Assembly: GCF_052065355.1 (NCBI RefSeq)
Contig: NZ_JBQHUF010000002.1
Coordinates: forward strand, 1 to 64,000
DNA from: Flavonifractor sp052065355
Lineage (GTDB): Bacteria; Bacillota; Clostridia; Oscillospirales; Oscillospiraceae
Reading direction: 5' to 3'
DNA length: 64,000 bases
Below, in pieces: positions 49,960 through 58,267 of the stretch. Both the position numbers and the translations under genes were made by a program. Below the pieces are notes generated by a model. It did no database searches, had not been told where the DNA came from, and saw only the letters and a program-made list of their open reading frames with translations. Position 1 is the stretch's first letter. Every line of letters starts with the position of its first letter.

Positions 49960-51411
49960 TTATGCGGGACCGTCCGCTCCGGTCCGAGGGATGTCGTTCA
50001 GGGCCGCGTAATGGATCTTGCCCGACTGGGTCTTGGGAATAGACTCCAGCCGCTTGACCACAAAGGCTCTGGCGGGGAAGTGAAGCTGGGCGCACAGCCC
50101 CTCCTGCACTTCCGCCTCCAGACCGGCGGGGCCGGCGTAAAAGACCCGCAGCAGGTCGTCTTCCCCCACGCAGGCGAATTCCGCCTGGGGGAACCGGGCC
50201 AGAAGCAGCTGCTCTACCTCGTCCAGGTTGACCCGGCTGCCATAGAGCTTGATGAACCGCTTTTTTCGGCCGGCGATGTAGTAGAAGCCGTCGGCGTCCC
50301 GCCGGGCCATGTCACCGGTGTGGAGCACCCCCTGCCATTGGTCCCCCAGCAGCAGGTCGGCGGGGCACCGGGCGTAGCCCATGGCCACGTTCTCCCCCCG
50401 GTACACCAGCTCTCCCACCTGGTCGGGGCCGTCGATGGGCCTGTCGTCGGCGTCCAGCAGGGTAAATTCCCCGCCGGGGATGGGCAGGCCCATGCTGCCG
50501 CATTTGGCCGCCGCCTGCTCCGGGGGCAGCCACCCCATCCGGGGGGCGGCTTCGGTCTGGCCGTACATGACGCAGAAGCGCCGGCCGGTGGCCTCCGCCC
50601 AGGCGGCAAATTCCCGGTGAAGGGCCTCGGGCAGCTTGCCACCCGCCTGGGTGAGGGAGGTCAGGGCGGGCAGGTCCATGTCCATCAGGCCCACCCGCTT
50701 GTACATCCGGTAGGTGTAGGGCACCCCCACCAGGGAGGTGATGCCCTCCGCCGCCACGCTTTCCCAGAAGGCCCGCTCCAGAATGGTGCGGTCGGTGACA
50801 AAAATGGGGGCACCTACCAGCAGGTGGCTGTTGATGACCGACATGCCGTAGGAGTAGTTCATGGGCAGCATGGTCACCGGCCGCTCGTGCTCGTCCAGCT
50901 GAAGATATTGGGCGATGGAAAGGGCGTTGGCGTCCAGGTTTCTGCCCGTCAGCCGCACCAGCTTGGGACTGCCTGTGCTCCCTGAGGTGGTGAGCAGCAG
51001 GGCCAGGTCGGGGTGGAGCTCCGGCTCCTCCCGGTCCTCCCGGCGGTAGAGGGTGGCATCCTCCACCCGCAGTACCGGCTCCAGCCCGGCCAGCCGGTCC
51101 CCCAGGGCCTGGTCCAGGCCGTCAGGGGCGCAGAGGAAGGCGGGGTGATACAGGGCGGTGAGGCTGTCCAGCAGGTCCGGGTCCAGACCGGCGTCCAGCA
51201 GCAGAGGCACCGCCCCCGTCTTCAGGCAGGACAGGTAGCACAGCAGGCAGCCCGGGGTGTTCCGGCACAGGAGGAAGACCAGCCGGTGTCCGCCCACGGC
51301 CTGCCCCAGCTGACCGGCCCATCGGTCCAGGTCGCCCAGGGTATACCGTCTGCCGTCCTCCGTCCAGGCCAGCAGACGCTCGGGTTCCTTCTCATGTTGA
51401 AAGAGCTTCAT
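49960..51411 (-). CDS. AMP-dependent acyl ligase/synthetase
   Basis: 483 residues of the ANL superfamily: adenylate motif LLLTTSGSTGSPKLVRLTG (about 133-150), MYGQTEAAPRMGW, and C-terminal GRKKRFIKLYGSRVN with the catalytic Lys region PKTQSGKIHY. It activates a carboxylic acid as acyl-AMP and could load it on CoA or, more likely here, on the ACP of the same cluster. ATG 51411 has GGAGG 5 bases upstream; it overlaps luxC by 20 bases. Last of five cotranscribed genes. Confidence 0.87.
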   Translation of the reverse strand: MKLFQHEKEPERLLAWTEDGRRYTLGDLDRWAGQLGQAVGGHRLVFLLCRNTPGCLLCYLSCLKTGAVPLLLDAGLDPDLLDSLTALYHPAFLCAPDGLDQALGDRLAGLEPVLRVEDATLYRREDREEPELHPDLALLLTTSGSTGSPKLVRLTGRNLDANALSIAQYLQLDEHERPVTMLPMNYSYGMSVINSHLLVGAPIFVTDRTILERAFWESVAAEGITSLVGVPYTYRMYKRVGLMDMDLPALTSLTQAGGKLPEALHREFAAWAEATGRRFCVMYGQTEAAPRMGWLPPEQAAAKCGSMGLPIPGGEFTLLDADDRPIDGPDQVGELVYRGENVAMGYARCPADLLLGDQWQGVLHTGDMARRDADGFYYIAGRKKRFIKLYGSRVNLDEVEQLLLARFPQAEFACVGEDDLLRVFYAGPAGLEAEVQEGLCAQLHFPARAFVVKRLESIPKTQSGKIHYAALNDIPRTGADGPA

Positions 51412-52603
51412 CACAGCCTCCTATGATCCTGGAAAGGGCGGCGATCACATCCTTGCCGTCCCAAATGGCATCCAGCTCCAGAGCCTGGCCGGGGACCACC
51501 ACCCGGTCCACCCCGGCGGCCTGACGCTCCGCCAGGAATTGTGCCGTTTCCCGGGAAGAGAGCCCGCCGCACACCAGAGTCTGCACCTTGGGGGACAGCA
51601 TGGAGAGCAGCTCCTCCAGAGACGAAACAGAGTACTGATAAAACAGGCCGAAGCCCCCCTTAGGGTAGTCCGGGCCCACAGGCGGGGCGGCCAGATCGGC
51701 TACCCACAGCAGGTTGCCCCCGTATTTGGCCAGTCCGGTCAGGGCGGGGGTGCCCGTCATGGCCTGGATGGTGAACCGCTCCAGCTTGCGGGCGGACTGG
51801 AAGGGTCCTATGGGGTAGCGTCTGGCCGCCTCGGCGGCCAAAGCCTCCCACCAGCGCTCCCGCACCTCCGGTGTGCCGCCGTCGGCCAGCCACAGCACCA
51901 GCTGAGGGCTGGAGCAGGCGTTCTGATCCATGGCATAGGTGTCGTTGTAAAACCGCCGGGCCAGTTCATTTAGCTCCCCGTCCTCCGTCCGGGACAGGGC
52001 GGCCTGGCTGAACAGGGCCAGGGACCAGCGGTCGGGGAAGGAGAGCTCCACCGCGTGGGGAGGCGTGGGGATGGCCCGCATGGAGGCCACCGTCTTGTCT
52101 CCGCCCCACACCACCCGGCCATCGCATTGGGCGGACCAGAAGGCGGTGGCTTCTTCCCCGCGGGGATAGTGGATGAAAGAAAGCCGGGGGAGCAGGTCCC
52201 GGTGGGTGCTGTCATGGAGCATCCCGTCCAGGGCCTTCAGCAGGGCCTGGGCCCCCTCCGTGCGGCTGGCGGGCAGGCGCACCACGTTGGAGTTGCCTGC
52301 CAGCAGGCCCAGGGCGGCGGTGTAGGCAAACATGGTGGGCACGTTGGAGGGGGCGATGTGGAACACCCGCCCCACGCCCAGCCGCAGAGTGGGGCCGGCG
52401 TACCGCCTGGCCATATGCTCCAGCCTGGCCCGCCGGCACCAGAAGCCGAAGGCGCACACCTCTTCCCACTGCCGGAACTCCGGCGTGCGCAGCAGCAGGT
52501 TGGACAGGTCGGACAGAAAGTCCAGCACCCTGGGGTCAAAGGGCCGCCAAGGAGTGCGTTCGGTTTCCTCTGATCCGGCCAGCAGGATCACATCATCCCT
52601 CAT
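51392..52603 (-). CDS. LuxC-like acyl-CoA/acyl-protein reductase
   Basis: 403 residues of the LuxC family (PF05893), which reduces an acyl thioester to aldehyde with NADPH. Seen: GRVFHIAPSNVPTMFAYTAALGLLAGN (nucleotide-binding fold) and DQNACSSPQ, whose Cys corresponds to the acylated nucleophile. In luminous bacteria LuxC works with LuxE and LuxD to make the luciferase substrate; here no luxAB or luxD is present. Overlaps luxE-like by 11 bases. Confidence 0.87.
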   Translation of the reverse strand: MRDDVILLAGSEETERTPWRPFDPRVLDFLSDLSNLLLRTPEFRQWEEVCAFGFWCRRARLEHMARRYAGPTLRLGVGRVFHIAPSNVPTMFAYTAALGLLAGNSNVVRLPASRTEGAQALLKALDGMLHDSTHRDLLPRLSFIHYPRGEEATAFWSAQCDGRVVWGGDKTVASMRAIPTPPHAVELSFPDRWSLALFSQAALSRTEDGELNELARRFYNDTYAMDQNACSSPQLVLWLADGGTPEVRERWWEALAAEAARRYPIGPFQSARKLERFTIQAMTGTPALTGLAKYGGNLLWVADLAAPPVGPDYPKGGFGLFYQYSVSSLEELLSMLSPKVQTLVCGGLSSRETAQFLAERQAAGVDRVVVPGQALELDAIWDGKDVIAALSRIIGGCDEALST

Positions 52604-53672
52604 AGGTGTCGCTGCACCCCCTTACCTCCGCCCGGGGGATCCGCCCCAGGACCCGGAAATATTTCCCCTGCCGTCCGCAGGGACAGTCGTCCTCGCCCAG
52701 CAGCACCCCCAGGTCCTCGGTCAGCAGGGAGTGGCCGGGGTAGGAGTGGGGCAGGGGAGAGAGCACCTGGAGCACGCCCGGCTCACCAGGGGCGCACAGG
52801 CCGTAATCGGATTCCCGGCGCACCAGAATGTCCGACCAGGTGCTGGTGTGCAGGTGGCCGCAGGGACATTCCAGGCAGATGCCGCCGGTCTGCTCGGCCA
52901 TGCCGTAGTAGTTCCGCACCACGGAGATCCCCGTGACGGCATGGATCCGGGCCTTGAATTCCTCCGGGGACACCGCCTCTTGGGTCAGCTTCTTCCAGCC
53001 GCCGCCGTGGACCAGGATGCCTCGAGGGATGGAGAGATGCTGACCCCGCCCTTCCAGAGCCCGGACCACGTGCTTCCAGATCATAAAGGTAAAGCCAAAG
53101 AGGAAGATGGGTTTGCCCTCATACCGCTCCAGAAAGGCCTGAACCCCGGGCAGATCCAGTTCCATCTCATCGTTCAGGGCGTAGCAAGCCCGGGAGCCAA
53201 ACACGGAAAAGCCCAGGATGCCCGCTCCCCGGGCGGAGAACATGGCCCGGTCCCGCAGGGCCCGTTTGCTGTCCAGCACCAGGTAGGGCAGACGGTCGGG
53301 GCCCAGCAGGTCGGCCATGATGCTGGCCAGTGCCTTTTGCTGGTCGGCGGCGGTCTGGGCGTCCAGACAGATTCGGGAGACCTTCTGCCCGGTGGTCCCC
53401 GAGGAGGTCACTGTCTTGAAAATCTCCTCCTCCGGGATACTGCGCAGCTCCAGCTCCTTGAAGATGGACACCGGCAGCATGGGAACGGTCTCCGGCGTGC
53501 AGGGCGTGCCGGGCTGCCAGCCCACGGCCTGCAGAAACCGCCCGTAGGCCGGGCAGGCCTGCCGGTGGTGCTCCGTCAGCTCGGTCAGCGCCTGGGTGAA
53601 CAGTGCCCGCTTCTCCTCCCTGGGGAGGGAATAGGGACCGCAGCTCCACAGCGTGTTTGGATTCACGATCAT
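52593..53672 (-). CDS. LuxE-like acyl-protein synthetase
   Basis: 359 residues of PF04443. Adenylate-forming motif KTVTSSGTTGQKVSRI (about 85-100), VVRNYYGMAEQTGGICLECPCGH, and a C-terminal GCSDTYEG whose Cys lies near the chain end, as does the acylated Cys of LuxE. It would activate and hold an acyl group before transfer to the LuxC-like reductase. A Cys-rich ECPCGHLH and DDCPCGRQ suggest a structural zinc. Overlaps the MBL gene by four bases. Confidence 0.87.
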   Translation of the reverse strand: MIVNPNTLWSCGPYSLPREEKRALFTQALTELTEHHRQACPAYGRFLQAVGWQPGTPCTPETVPMLPVSIFKELELRSIPEEEIFKTVTSSGTTGQKVSRICLDAQTAADQQKALASIMADLLGPDRLPYLVLDSKRALRDRAMFSARGAGILGFSVFGSRACYALNDEMELDLPGVQAFLERYEGKPIFLFGFTFMIWKHVVRALEGRGQHLSIPRGILVHGGGWKKLTQEAVSPEEFKARIHAVTGISVVRNYYGMAEQTGGICLECPCGHLHTSTWSDILVRRESDYGLCAPGEPGVLQVLSPLPHSYPGHSLLTEDLGVLLGEDDCPCGRQGKYFRVLGRIPRAEVRGCSDTYEG

Positions 53673-54310
53673 TTACCTCCTGCGGTGCGGGTGTAGGGCA
53701 GGCCGTGGCCGGGCAGGATGCGCAGCCCGGCAGGCAGCTTGTCCAGAAAGGGTTTGGTATAGGTCTCGTAGTCCTGGGCGTTCCCCCGGGGCAGCCGGAG
53801 GACCACCTCACTGTCAGGAATGAGATAGTCACCGGAAAAAAACATGTCTTCATCCCAAAAGATCCCGCAGCTGCCCGGAGAATGGCCCGGCAGGGCGACG
53901 CAGCGGATGGCATGGCCCCGCCAGGTGTGCTGCCAGGACTGGGCAAAGGTCAGGTCAACGGGCCGGCAGGTGAAGGGGGGATAGCTCACGTCCCGCTTGC
54001 CCTGAAAGGCCAGATAGACCTCCATCCACCGGGACATGTTCTGCACCTCGTCTCCCAGCCCGGCGCTGCATGCTTCACTGGCTGCGGTCACCGCCTGGGG
54101 CCAGCGCCGCCGCAGCTCCTCCAGACCGCCCATGTGGTCACAGTGCTCATGGGTGAGCAGGATCAGCTCGGCCGCCCAGCCGTGCTCCTCCAGACAGGCG
54201 ATGGGAGCATCCGCCCGATTGGGATCGATGACCACCGCGCCGCCCTCACAGCCCAGGATGTAGCAGTTTCCCCCGGTCAGCGGGTCTTCCAGCCGTATAA
54301 GCTCCGCCAC
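53669..54310 (-). CDS. MBL-fold metallohydrolase in Lux-like cluster
   Basis: 213 residues with the zinc motif THEHCDHMGG (about 53-62), LPGHSPGSCGIF and the terminal LPGHGLPYT. Likely a hydrolase of thioesters or esters (glyoxalase-II-like); in this cluster it might play the thioesterase role that LuxD has in luminescence, which is inference. Three bases separate it from the ACP gene. Confidence 0.85.
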   Translation of the reverse strand: MAELIRLEDPLTGGNCYILGCEGGAVVIDPNRADAPIACLEEHGWAAELILLTHEHCDHMGGLEELRRRWPQAVTAASEACSAGLGDEVQNMSRWMEVYLAFQGKRDVSYPPFTCRPVDLTFAQSWQHTWRGHAIRCVALPGHSPGSCGIFWDEDMFFSGDYLIPDSEVVLRLPRGNAQDYETYTKPFLDKLPAGLRILPGHGLPYTRTAGGK

Positions 54311-54313
54311 GGC

Positions 54314-54550
54314 TCAAAACTCCACGCCGTACTTGGCCAAAATTTCTTTTCCCTTTTCATAGGAGGAGAAATCCAGCACGTCCACCGTGCTCAGACTGAC
54401 ACCGAAGGTCTCCTCCATGTCCCCCATCAAATCCATGTGGCCCAGGGAGTCCCACTGGGGGATGCCCCGGTATTTCAGGGTGGGCAGGGTCTCCGGGTCC
54501 ACCTTAAAGGCGGCCAGGAACAGCTTGTCATATTTTTCAAGATTGGTCAT
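54314..54550 (-). CDS. acyl carrier protein
   Basis: 78 residues, four-helix ACP with DSLGHMDLM carrying the phosphopantetheine Ser (Ser34). First gene of the ACP-MBL-LuxE-LuxC-ligase unit. Distinct from a fatty-acid-synthesis ACP by its company; it should carry the acyl group that the reductase acts on. Confidence 0.9.
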   Translation of the reverse strand: MTNLEKYDKLFLAAFKVDPETLPTLKYRGIPQWDSLGHMDLMGDMEETFGVSLSTVDVLDFSSYEKGKEILAKYGVEF

Positions 54551-54578
54551 GATTCATAAGTTCCTTTCTCTGCGGGGA

Positions 54579-54610
54579 AGCCGGCATGGCCGCAAAAGGC
54601 CATGCCGGCT
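54579..54610. terminator. intercistronic hairpin
   Basis: AGCCGGCATGGCC and GGCCATGCCGGCT form a perfect 13-base stem between the CoA-transferase and ACP genes. No U tract follows on the minus strand, so it may partially separate the butyrate genes from the Lux-like cluster rather than end transcription. Confidence 0.55.
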
Positions 54611-54619
54611 CCGTATTGT

Positions 54620-55921
54620 TCAGGCGTCGTAGGGGGTATGGAAGCGCTTTTCGTACTCCGCCTTCAGCTCGTCGCGGAAGTCGGGGTGGGCGATCTCGAT
54701 AAGGTTGCGGGCCCGCTGGCGGAGGGTTCTGCCTTTCAGCGCGGCCACGCCGTACTCGGTGACCACATAGTCCACGTCGTTGCGGCTGGTGGTGACGGCG
54801 GCGCCCTCGTCCAGCAGGGGGACGATCTTGGAGATCTTGCCCTTCACGGTGGAGGGCATAGCCATAATGGACACGCCGCCGCGGCTGGCGGAAGCGCCGC
54901 GGACGAAGTCCACCTGGCCGCCTACGCCGGAGATCTGCTTGGGACCGATGCTCTCGGAGGCCACCTGGCCCATCAGGTCCACCTGCACGCAGGAGTTGAT
55001 GGAGACCATATTGTCGTTCTGGGCAATGACGAAGGGGTTGTTCACATAGTCCACCGGCCGCAGCTCCACATCGGGGTTGTGGTCCACGAAGTCATACAGC
55101 CGCCGGGTGCCCATCAGGAAAGCCACCACGAACTTGCCGGGATGCAGGGTCTTCTTGGCGTTGGTGATGACGCCGGCTTCGGCCAGCTCCACTACGCCGT
55201 CAGAGAACATCTCGGAGTGGATGCCCAGATCCTTCTTGTGCTTGAGGAAGAGAAGCACCGCATCGGGAATGGCGCCGATGCCCAGCTGGAGGGTAGCGCC
55301 GTCGGGCACCAGAGAGGCGCAGTGCTCGCCGATAGCCTTCTCGATGTCGCCGATCTTGGGGGGCTTAAGCTCGATAATGGGTGCGTCATGCTCTACGATG
55401 CAGTCCAAATCCTTTACGGACACCAGGCTGTGAGGACCGGTCCAGGGCATCTGGGGGTTGACCTGGGCGATGACCAGCTTGGCCTGCTTCACTGCCTCCA
55501 GGGTGTAGTCCACAGACACGCCCAGGGAACACATGCCGTTTTCATCAGGAGGCGTGACCATGACCATGGCTACGTCCAGCGGCATGGTGGAACTGAACTG
55601 GCGGGGGATCTCAAAGAAGAAGCTGGGAGTAAAGTCACCCCGCCCTTCGGCTACGGCGTCACGGGTGGTGCCGCCCACGAAAAAGGCGTTGTGGCGGAAA
55701 TTGTCAGCGTATTCGGGCTTGCAGTACTCACCCTTGCCCATGGCTACCATGTGGACGATCTCCACATTTCGATAGGCAGCGGCATTGGCTACCATGGCGT
55801 CAATGATGTAGCTGGGCTCGCCGCAGGCGTGGGCCACGATCACCCGGTCGCCGGATTTGATATGGCCCACGGCCTCTTCCGCGCTCATCAGGTGCTGCTT
55901 ATAATATTCCTTCCAATTCAT
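54620..55921 (-). CDS. abfT: 4-hydroxybutyrate CoA-transferase
   Basis: 433 residues of the Cat1/AbfT family. Catalytic Glu lies in QVASESIGPKQISGVGGQVDF (about residue 235-255), with the CoA-binding GIGAIPDAVL. It moves CoA from acetyl-CoA or butyryl-CoA to 4-hydroxybutyrate in the cytoplasm. ATG 55921 follows AGAGGTG; GTG 55930 is also in frame. With the dehydrogenase and dehydratase upstream it makes the core 4-hydroxybutyrate (GABA or succinate) route to butyrate. Confidence 0.92.
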   Translation of the reverse strand: MNWKEYYKQHLMSAEEAVGHIKSGDRVIVAHACGEPSYIIDAMVANAAAYRNVEIVHMVAMGKGEYCKPEYADNFRHNAFFVGGTTRDAVAEGRGDFTPSFFFEIPRQFSSTMPLDVAMVMVTPPDENGMCSLGVSVDYTLEAVKQAKLVIAQVNPQMPWTGPHSLVSVKDLDCIVEHDAPIIELKPPKIGDIEKAIGEHCASLVPDGATLQLGIGAIPDAVLLFLKHKKDLGIHSEMFSDGVVELAEAGVITNAKKTLHPGKFVVAFLMGTRRLYDFVDHNPDVELRPVDYVNNPFVIAQNDNMVSINSCVQVDLMGQVASESIGPKQISGVGGQVDFVRGASASRGGVSIMAMPSTVKGKISKIVPLLDEGAAVTTSRNDVDYVVTEYGVAALKGRTLRQRARNLIEIAHPDFRDELKAEYEKRFHTPYDA

Positions 55922-55977
55922 TTGAGTCACACCTCTTTTATCCTAACTTGGTGGGGGTAGCGGCAAACTGTCCCTGC

Positions 55978-56700
55978 CTAGCGAAAGGCCAGCCGGAGCT
56001 CCAGGTCTGCGGCCAGAACTCCGTCGGTAAACACCTGTCCCTGGCAGGTAACGATGGCCCGGGAGACCTTTTCATCCAAAAGGAACGCGTGGATCTCCAG
56101 CGTATCCCCCGGCAGGATCTTTTTGCGGAAAGCGGCATCCCGCACGCCCATAAACAGCGGGAGCTTTCCGGCATAACGTTCCGTGGTCATCATCAGAATA
56201 TCCGCGGCCTGGGCCGCGGCCTCAATGGTATAAACACCCGGCAGCACAGGCGTGCCGGGAAAATGCCCGGCAAAGGCGGGCAGATCCGGCCGGGCCAGGA
56301 AGGAGGCTGTAATCGTTTCCCCGGGCACCAGATGACTCACGGTGTCAATAAACAGCATGGGTTCCCGATGGGGCAGGATCTTCAGCACCTCTTCATGGGT
56401 CAGGCTTATGGCCTGCTGCCCCTTCAGGGCGTCTTCCAGCTTCTGTTTGACTGGGAGCAGCTCCTCCCAGCCGCTGAGCCAGATCAGACGGTTGGCCGGG
56501 ACAGCCAGATCGCTGGTGTTGGCGCACCGGGTGGGGCAGCCGCACACGACCAGGACGGCCGGATAGGTTGCGCCGGAAACAGCGGTCACGAAGTCTGCCT
56601 CCGGGAAAAAACTGCTGATCCGCTTGACCAGAGCCACCCGGTCAAACCGGGCATTGCAGCCGCCGCAGTAGCGGACACCGATCTGTACCTTCTGCTCCAT
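55978..56700 (-). CDS. CGGC-type domain fused to FabZ-like hotdog dehydratase
   Basis: 240 residues. N-terminal 95 residues have VRYCGGCNARFDRVALVKRI and a second Cys pair GCPTRCAN; the rest is FabZ-like, with LPHREPMLFIDTV and AGHFPGTPVLPGVYTIEAAAQAA, keeping the catalytic His and Glu of 3-hydroxyacyl-ACP dehydratases (about 150 residues alone). The Cys-rich domain may bind metal or act in thiol redox; function unknown. It sits between abfD and abfT, whereas FabZ normally lies in fatty-acid operons, so it could act on 4-hydroxybutyryl or crotonyl intermediates, or serve the Lux-like cluster. Confidence 0.82.
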   Translation of the reverse strand: MEQKVQIGVRYCGGCNARFDRVALVKRISSFFPEADFVTAVSGATYPAVLVVCGCPTRCANTSDLAVPANRLIWLSGWEELLPVKQKLEDALKGQQAISLTHEEVLKILPHREPMLFIDTVSHLVPGETITASFLARPDLPAFAGHFPGTPVLPGVYTIEAAAQAADILMMTTERYAGKLPLFMGVRDAAFRKKILPGDTLEIHAFLLDEKVSRAIVTCQGQVFTDGVLAADLELRLAFR

Positions 56701-56760
56701 GGGGGACCTCCTTCGTGAGAAAAGGGGGGCGGCGTTGCCGCCGCCCCCGGATACATCCTA

Positions 56761-58212
56761 TTACTCCTTGATGTGGGCGATGGCCTTGGCCAGAGCCTTC
56801 TTCTGTGCCAGGTTGCCCTGACGGGAGATCATGATGCGCTGAGCCTGGGGAGAACCGGCGCCGTGCATGGACTCGGTACGGTAGCCGACGGCGGCGGTGC
56901 CCAGAGACAGGTTCTCAATGAGGCGCAGGATGCGCAGCCGGTTCTCAGTGGAGACGGCGTTGACACCCCTGAGGTACTTGTCAATGACGGGACCCAGCTT
57001 GCTGTCGCGGAAGTCGGCCTCGGAGGGGGCGGTGACCATCAGGCCGCCGGCGATGTCCTCGGCCAGACGGACGATTTCGTAGGGGAAGCGGGTGACGTTC
57101 TGCTTGCAGACGTTGGCCAGCAGCAGGTCAATCATGTAGTTGCCGCTCTCGGTGGGGTAGCCCTCGGCGGAGCAGGCGATGCCGCAGCAGTACAGGGTCT
57201 CGTTCAGGTGGGTCATCTCAATGAGCTTATCCTTCACATGGCTGGCCTTGGCAGCGCCGTTGTAGTCGGCGGCCACGGCGGCGGCGCCGATGAGCACGTC
57301 GCCCACGCCAACCTTACAGCCGCCATAGCTCTGGCGGTGATAGCCGGCGAAGCGCTCCACCAGCATGCCGGCGAACTCGGTCTCGCCGTTGAGGAAGATC
57401 CGGTCGTTGGGCACGAACACGTGGTCGAAGACGGTGAGGGCCTCCACGCCGCCGAACTCGCTGTTGCCCACGTCCATCTCGCTGCCCTCCAGCTTGCGAG
57501 TGTCGCAGCTCTGGCGGCCCACGATCATGTACAGGCCCTTGGTGTCCAGAGGCACCGCGAAGGAGATGGCGTAGTCCTTGTCATCGGGGCCCATGGAGAT
57601 GGTGGGCATCACGATGACCTCGTGGCTGGTGATGATGCCGGTCTGGTGGGCCTTGGCACCGCACACCACAACGCCGTCCTCCCGGCGCTCCACTACGCGG
57701 AGGAACAGGTCGGGATCGGCCTGCTCATGGGGAGCCTTGGAGCGGTCGCCCTTGGGGTCGGTCATGGCGCCGTCTACCGTCAGGTCGTTGGTCTGGCAGT
57801 ACAGCATGAACTTCTTGAAGTTCTCATGATAGTGGGTGCCGTACTTCTTGTCAATCTCAAAGGTAGTGGAGTACTCGGCGTTGAAGGCGTCCATGCCCAC
57901 GCAGCGCTGGAAGCAGGCCGCGGTCTTCTGGCCCAGCAGGCGCTGCATCTTCACCTTGTTGCGCAGGTCCTCGGTGGAGCGGTGGATGTGGGTGAAGCGG
58001 TTGATCCGCTCGCCGGTCTCGGGAGAGATGGTGGTCATCAGGTCCTGATACTCGGGCATCTGAGCCAGATCATAGGTCATCCGCACGCTGTTCAGGGAGG
58101 GGCGGAGGATGGGATCGTCCACCGGGTTTTCCACCTTTTTGCCGAACATGTAGATCTCCATGGGGATCTTACGGATACTCTCGATGTACTGTTCGCCGGT
58201 CATGAGTGCCAT
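56761..58212 (-). CDS. abfD: 4-hydroxybutyryl-CoA dehydratase
   Basis: 483 residues, full length. The [4Fe-4S] ligand sites are present: ACFQRCVGMDAF (two Cys near 100) and HLNETLYCCGIACSAEGY (His and Cys near 290-300). This FAD and Fe-S enzyme dehydrates 4-hydroxybutyryl-CoA to crotonyl-CoA and isomerises vinylacetyl-CoA. ATG 58212 is chosen because AGAAGGT precedes it; a longer frame (to 58239) has no site. It defines the pathway and is the key marker of butyrate formation from GABA or succinate. Confidence 0.96.
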   Translation of the reverse strand: MALMTGEQYIESIRKIPMEIYMFGKKVENPVDDPILRPSLNSVRMTYDLAQMPEYQDLMTTISPETGERINRFTHIHRSTEDLRNKVKMQRLLGQKTAACFQRCVGMDAFNAEYSTTFEIDKKYGTHYHENFKKFMLYCQTNDLTVDGAMTDPKGDRSKAPHEQADPDLFLRVVERREDGVVVCGAKAHQTGIITSHEVIVMPTISMGPDDKDYAISFAVPLDTKGLYMIVGRQSCDTRKLEGSEMDVGNSEFGGVEALTVFDHVFVPNDRIFLNGETEFAGMLVERFAGYHRQSYGGCKVGVGDVLIGAAAVAADYNGAAKASHVKDKLIEMTHLNETLYCCGIACSAEGYPTESGNYMIDLLLANVCKQNVTRFPYEIVRLAEDIAGGLMVTAPSEADFRDSKLGPVIDKYLRGVNAVSTENRLRILRLIENLSLGTAAVGYRTESMHGAGSPQAQRIMISRQGNLAQKKALAKAIAHIKE

Positions 58213-58267
58213 AGTAAATTTACCTTCTTCCTTTTGCATTTATGTTGTTGTCAGGGCGATGCTCTGA

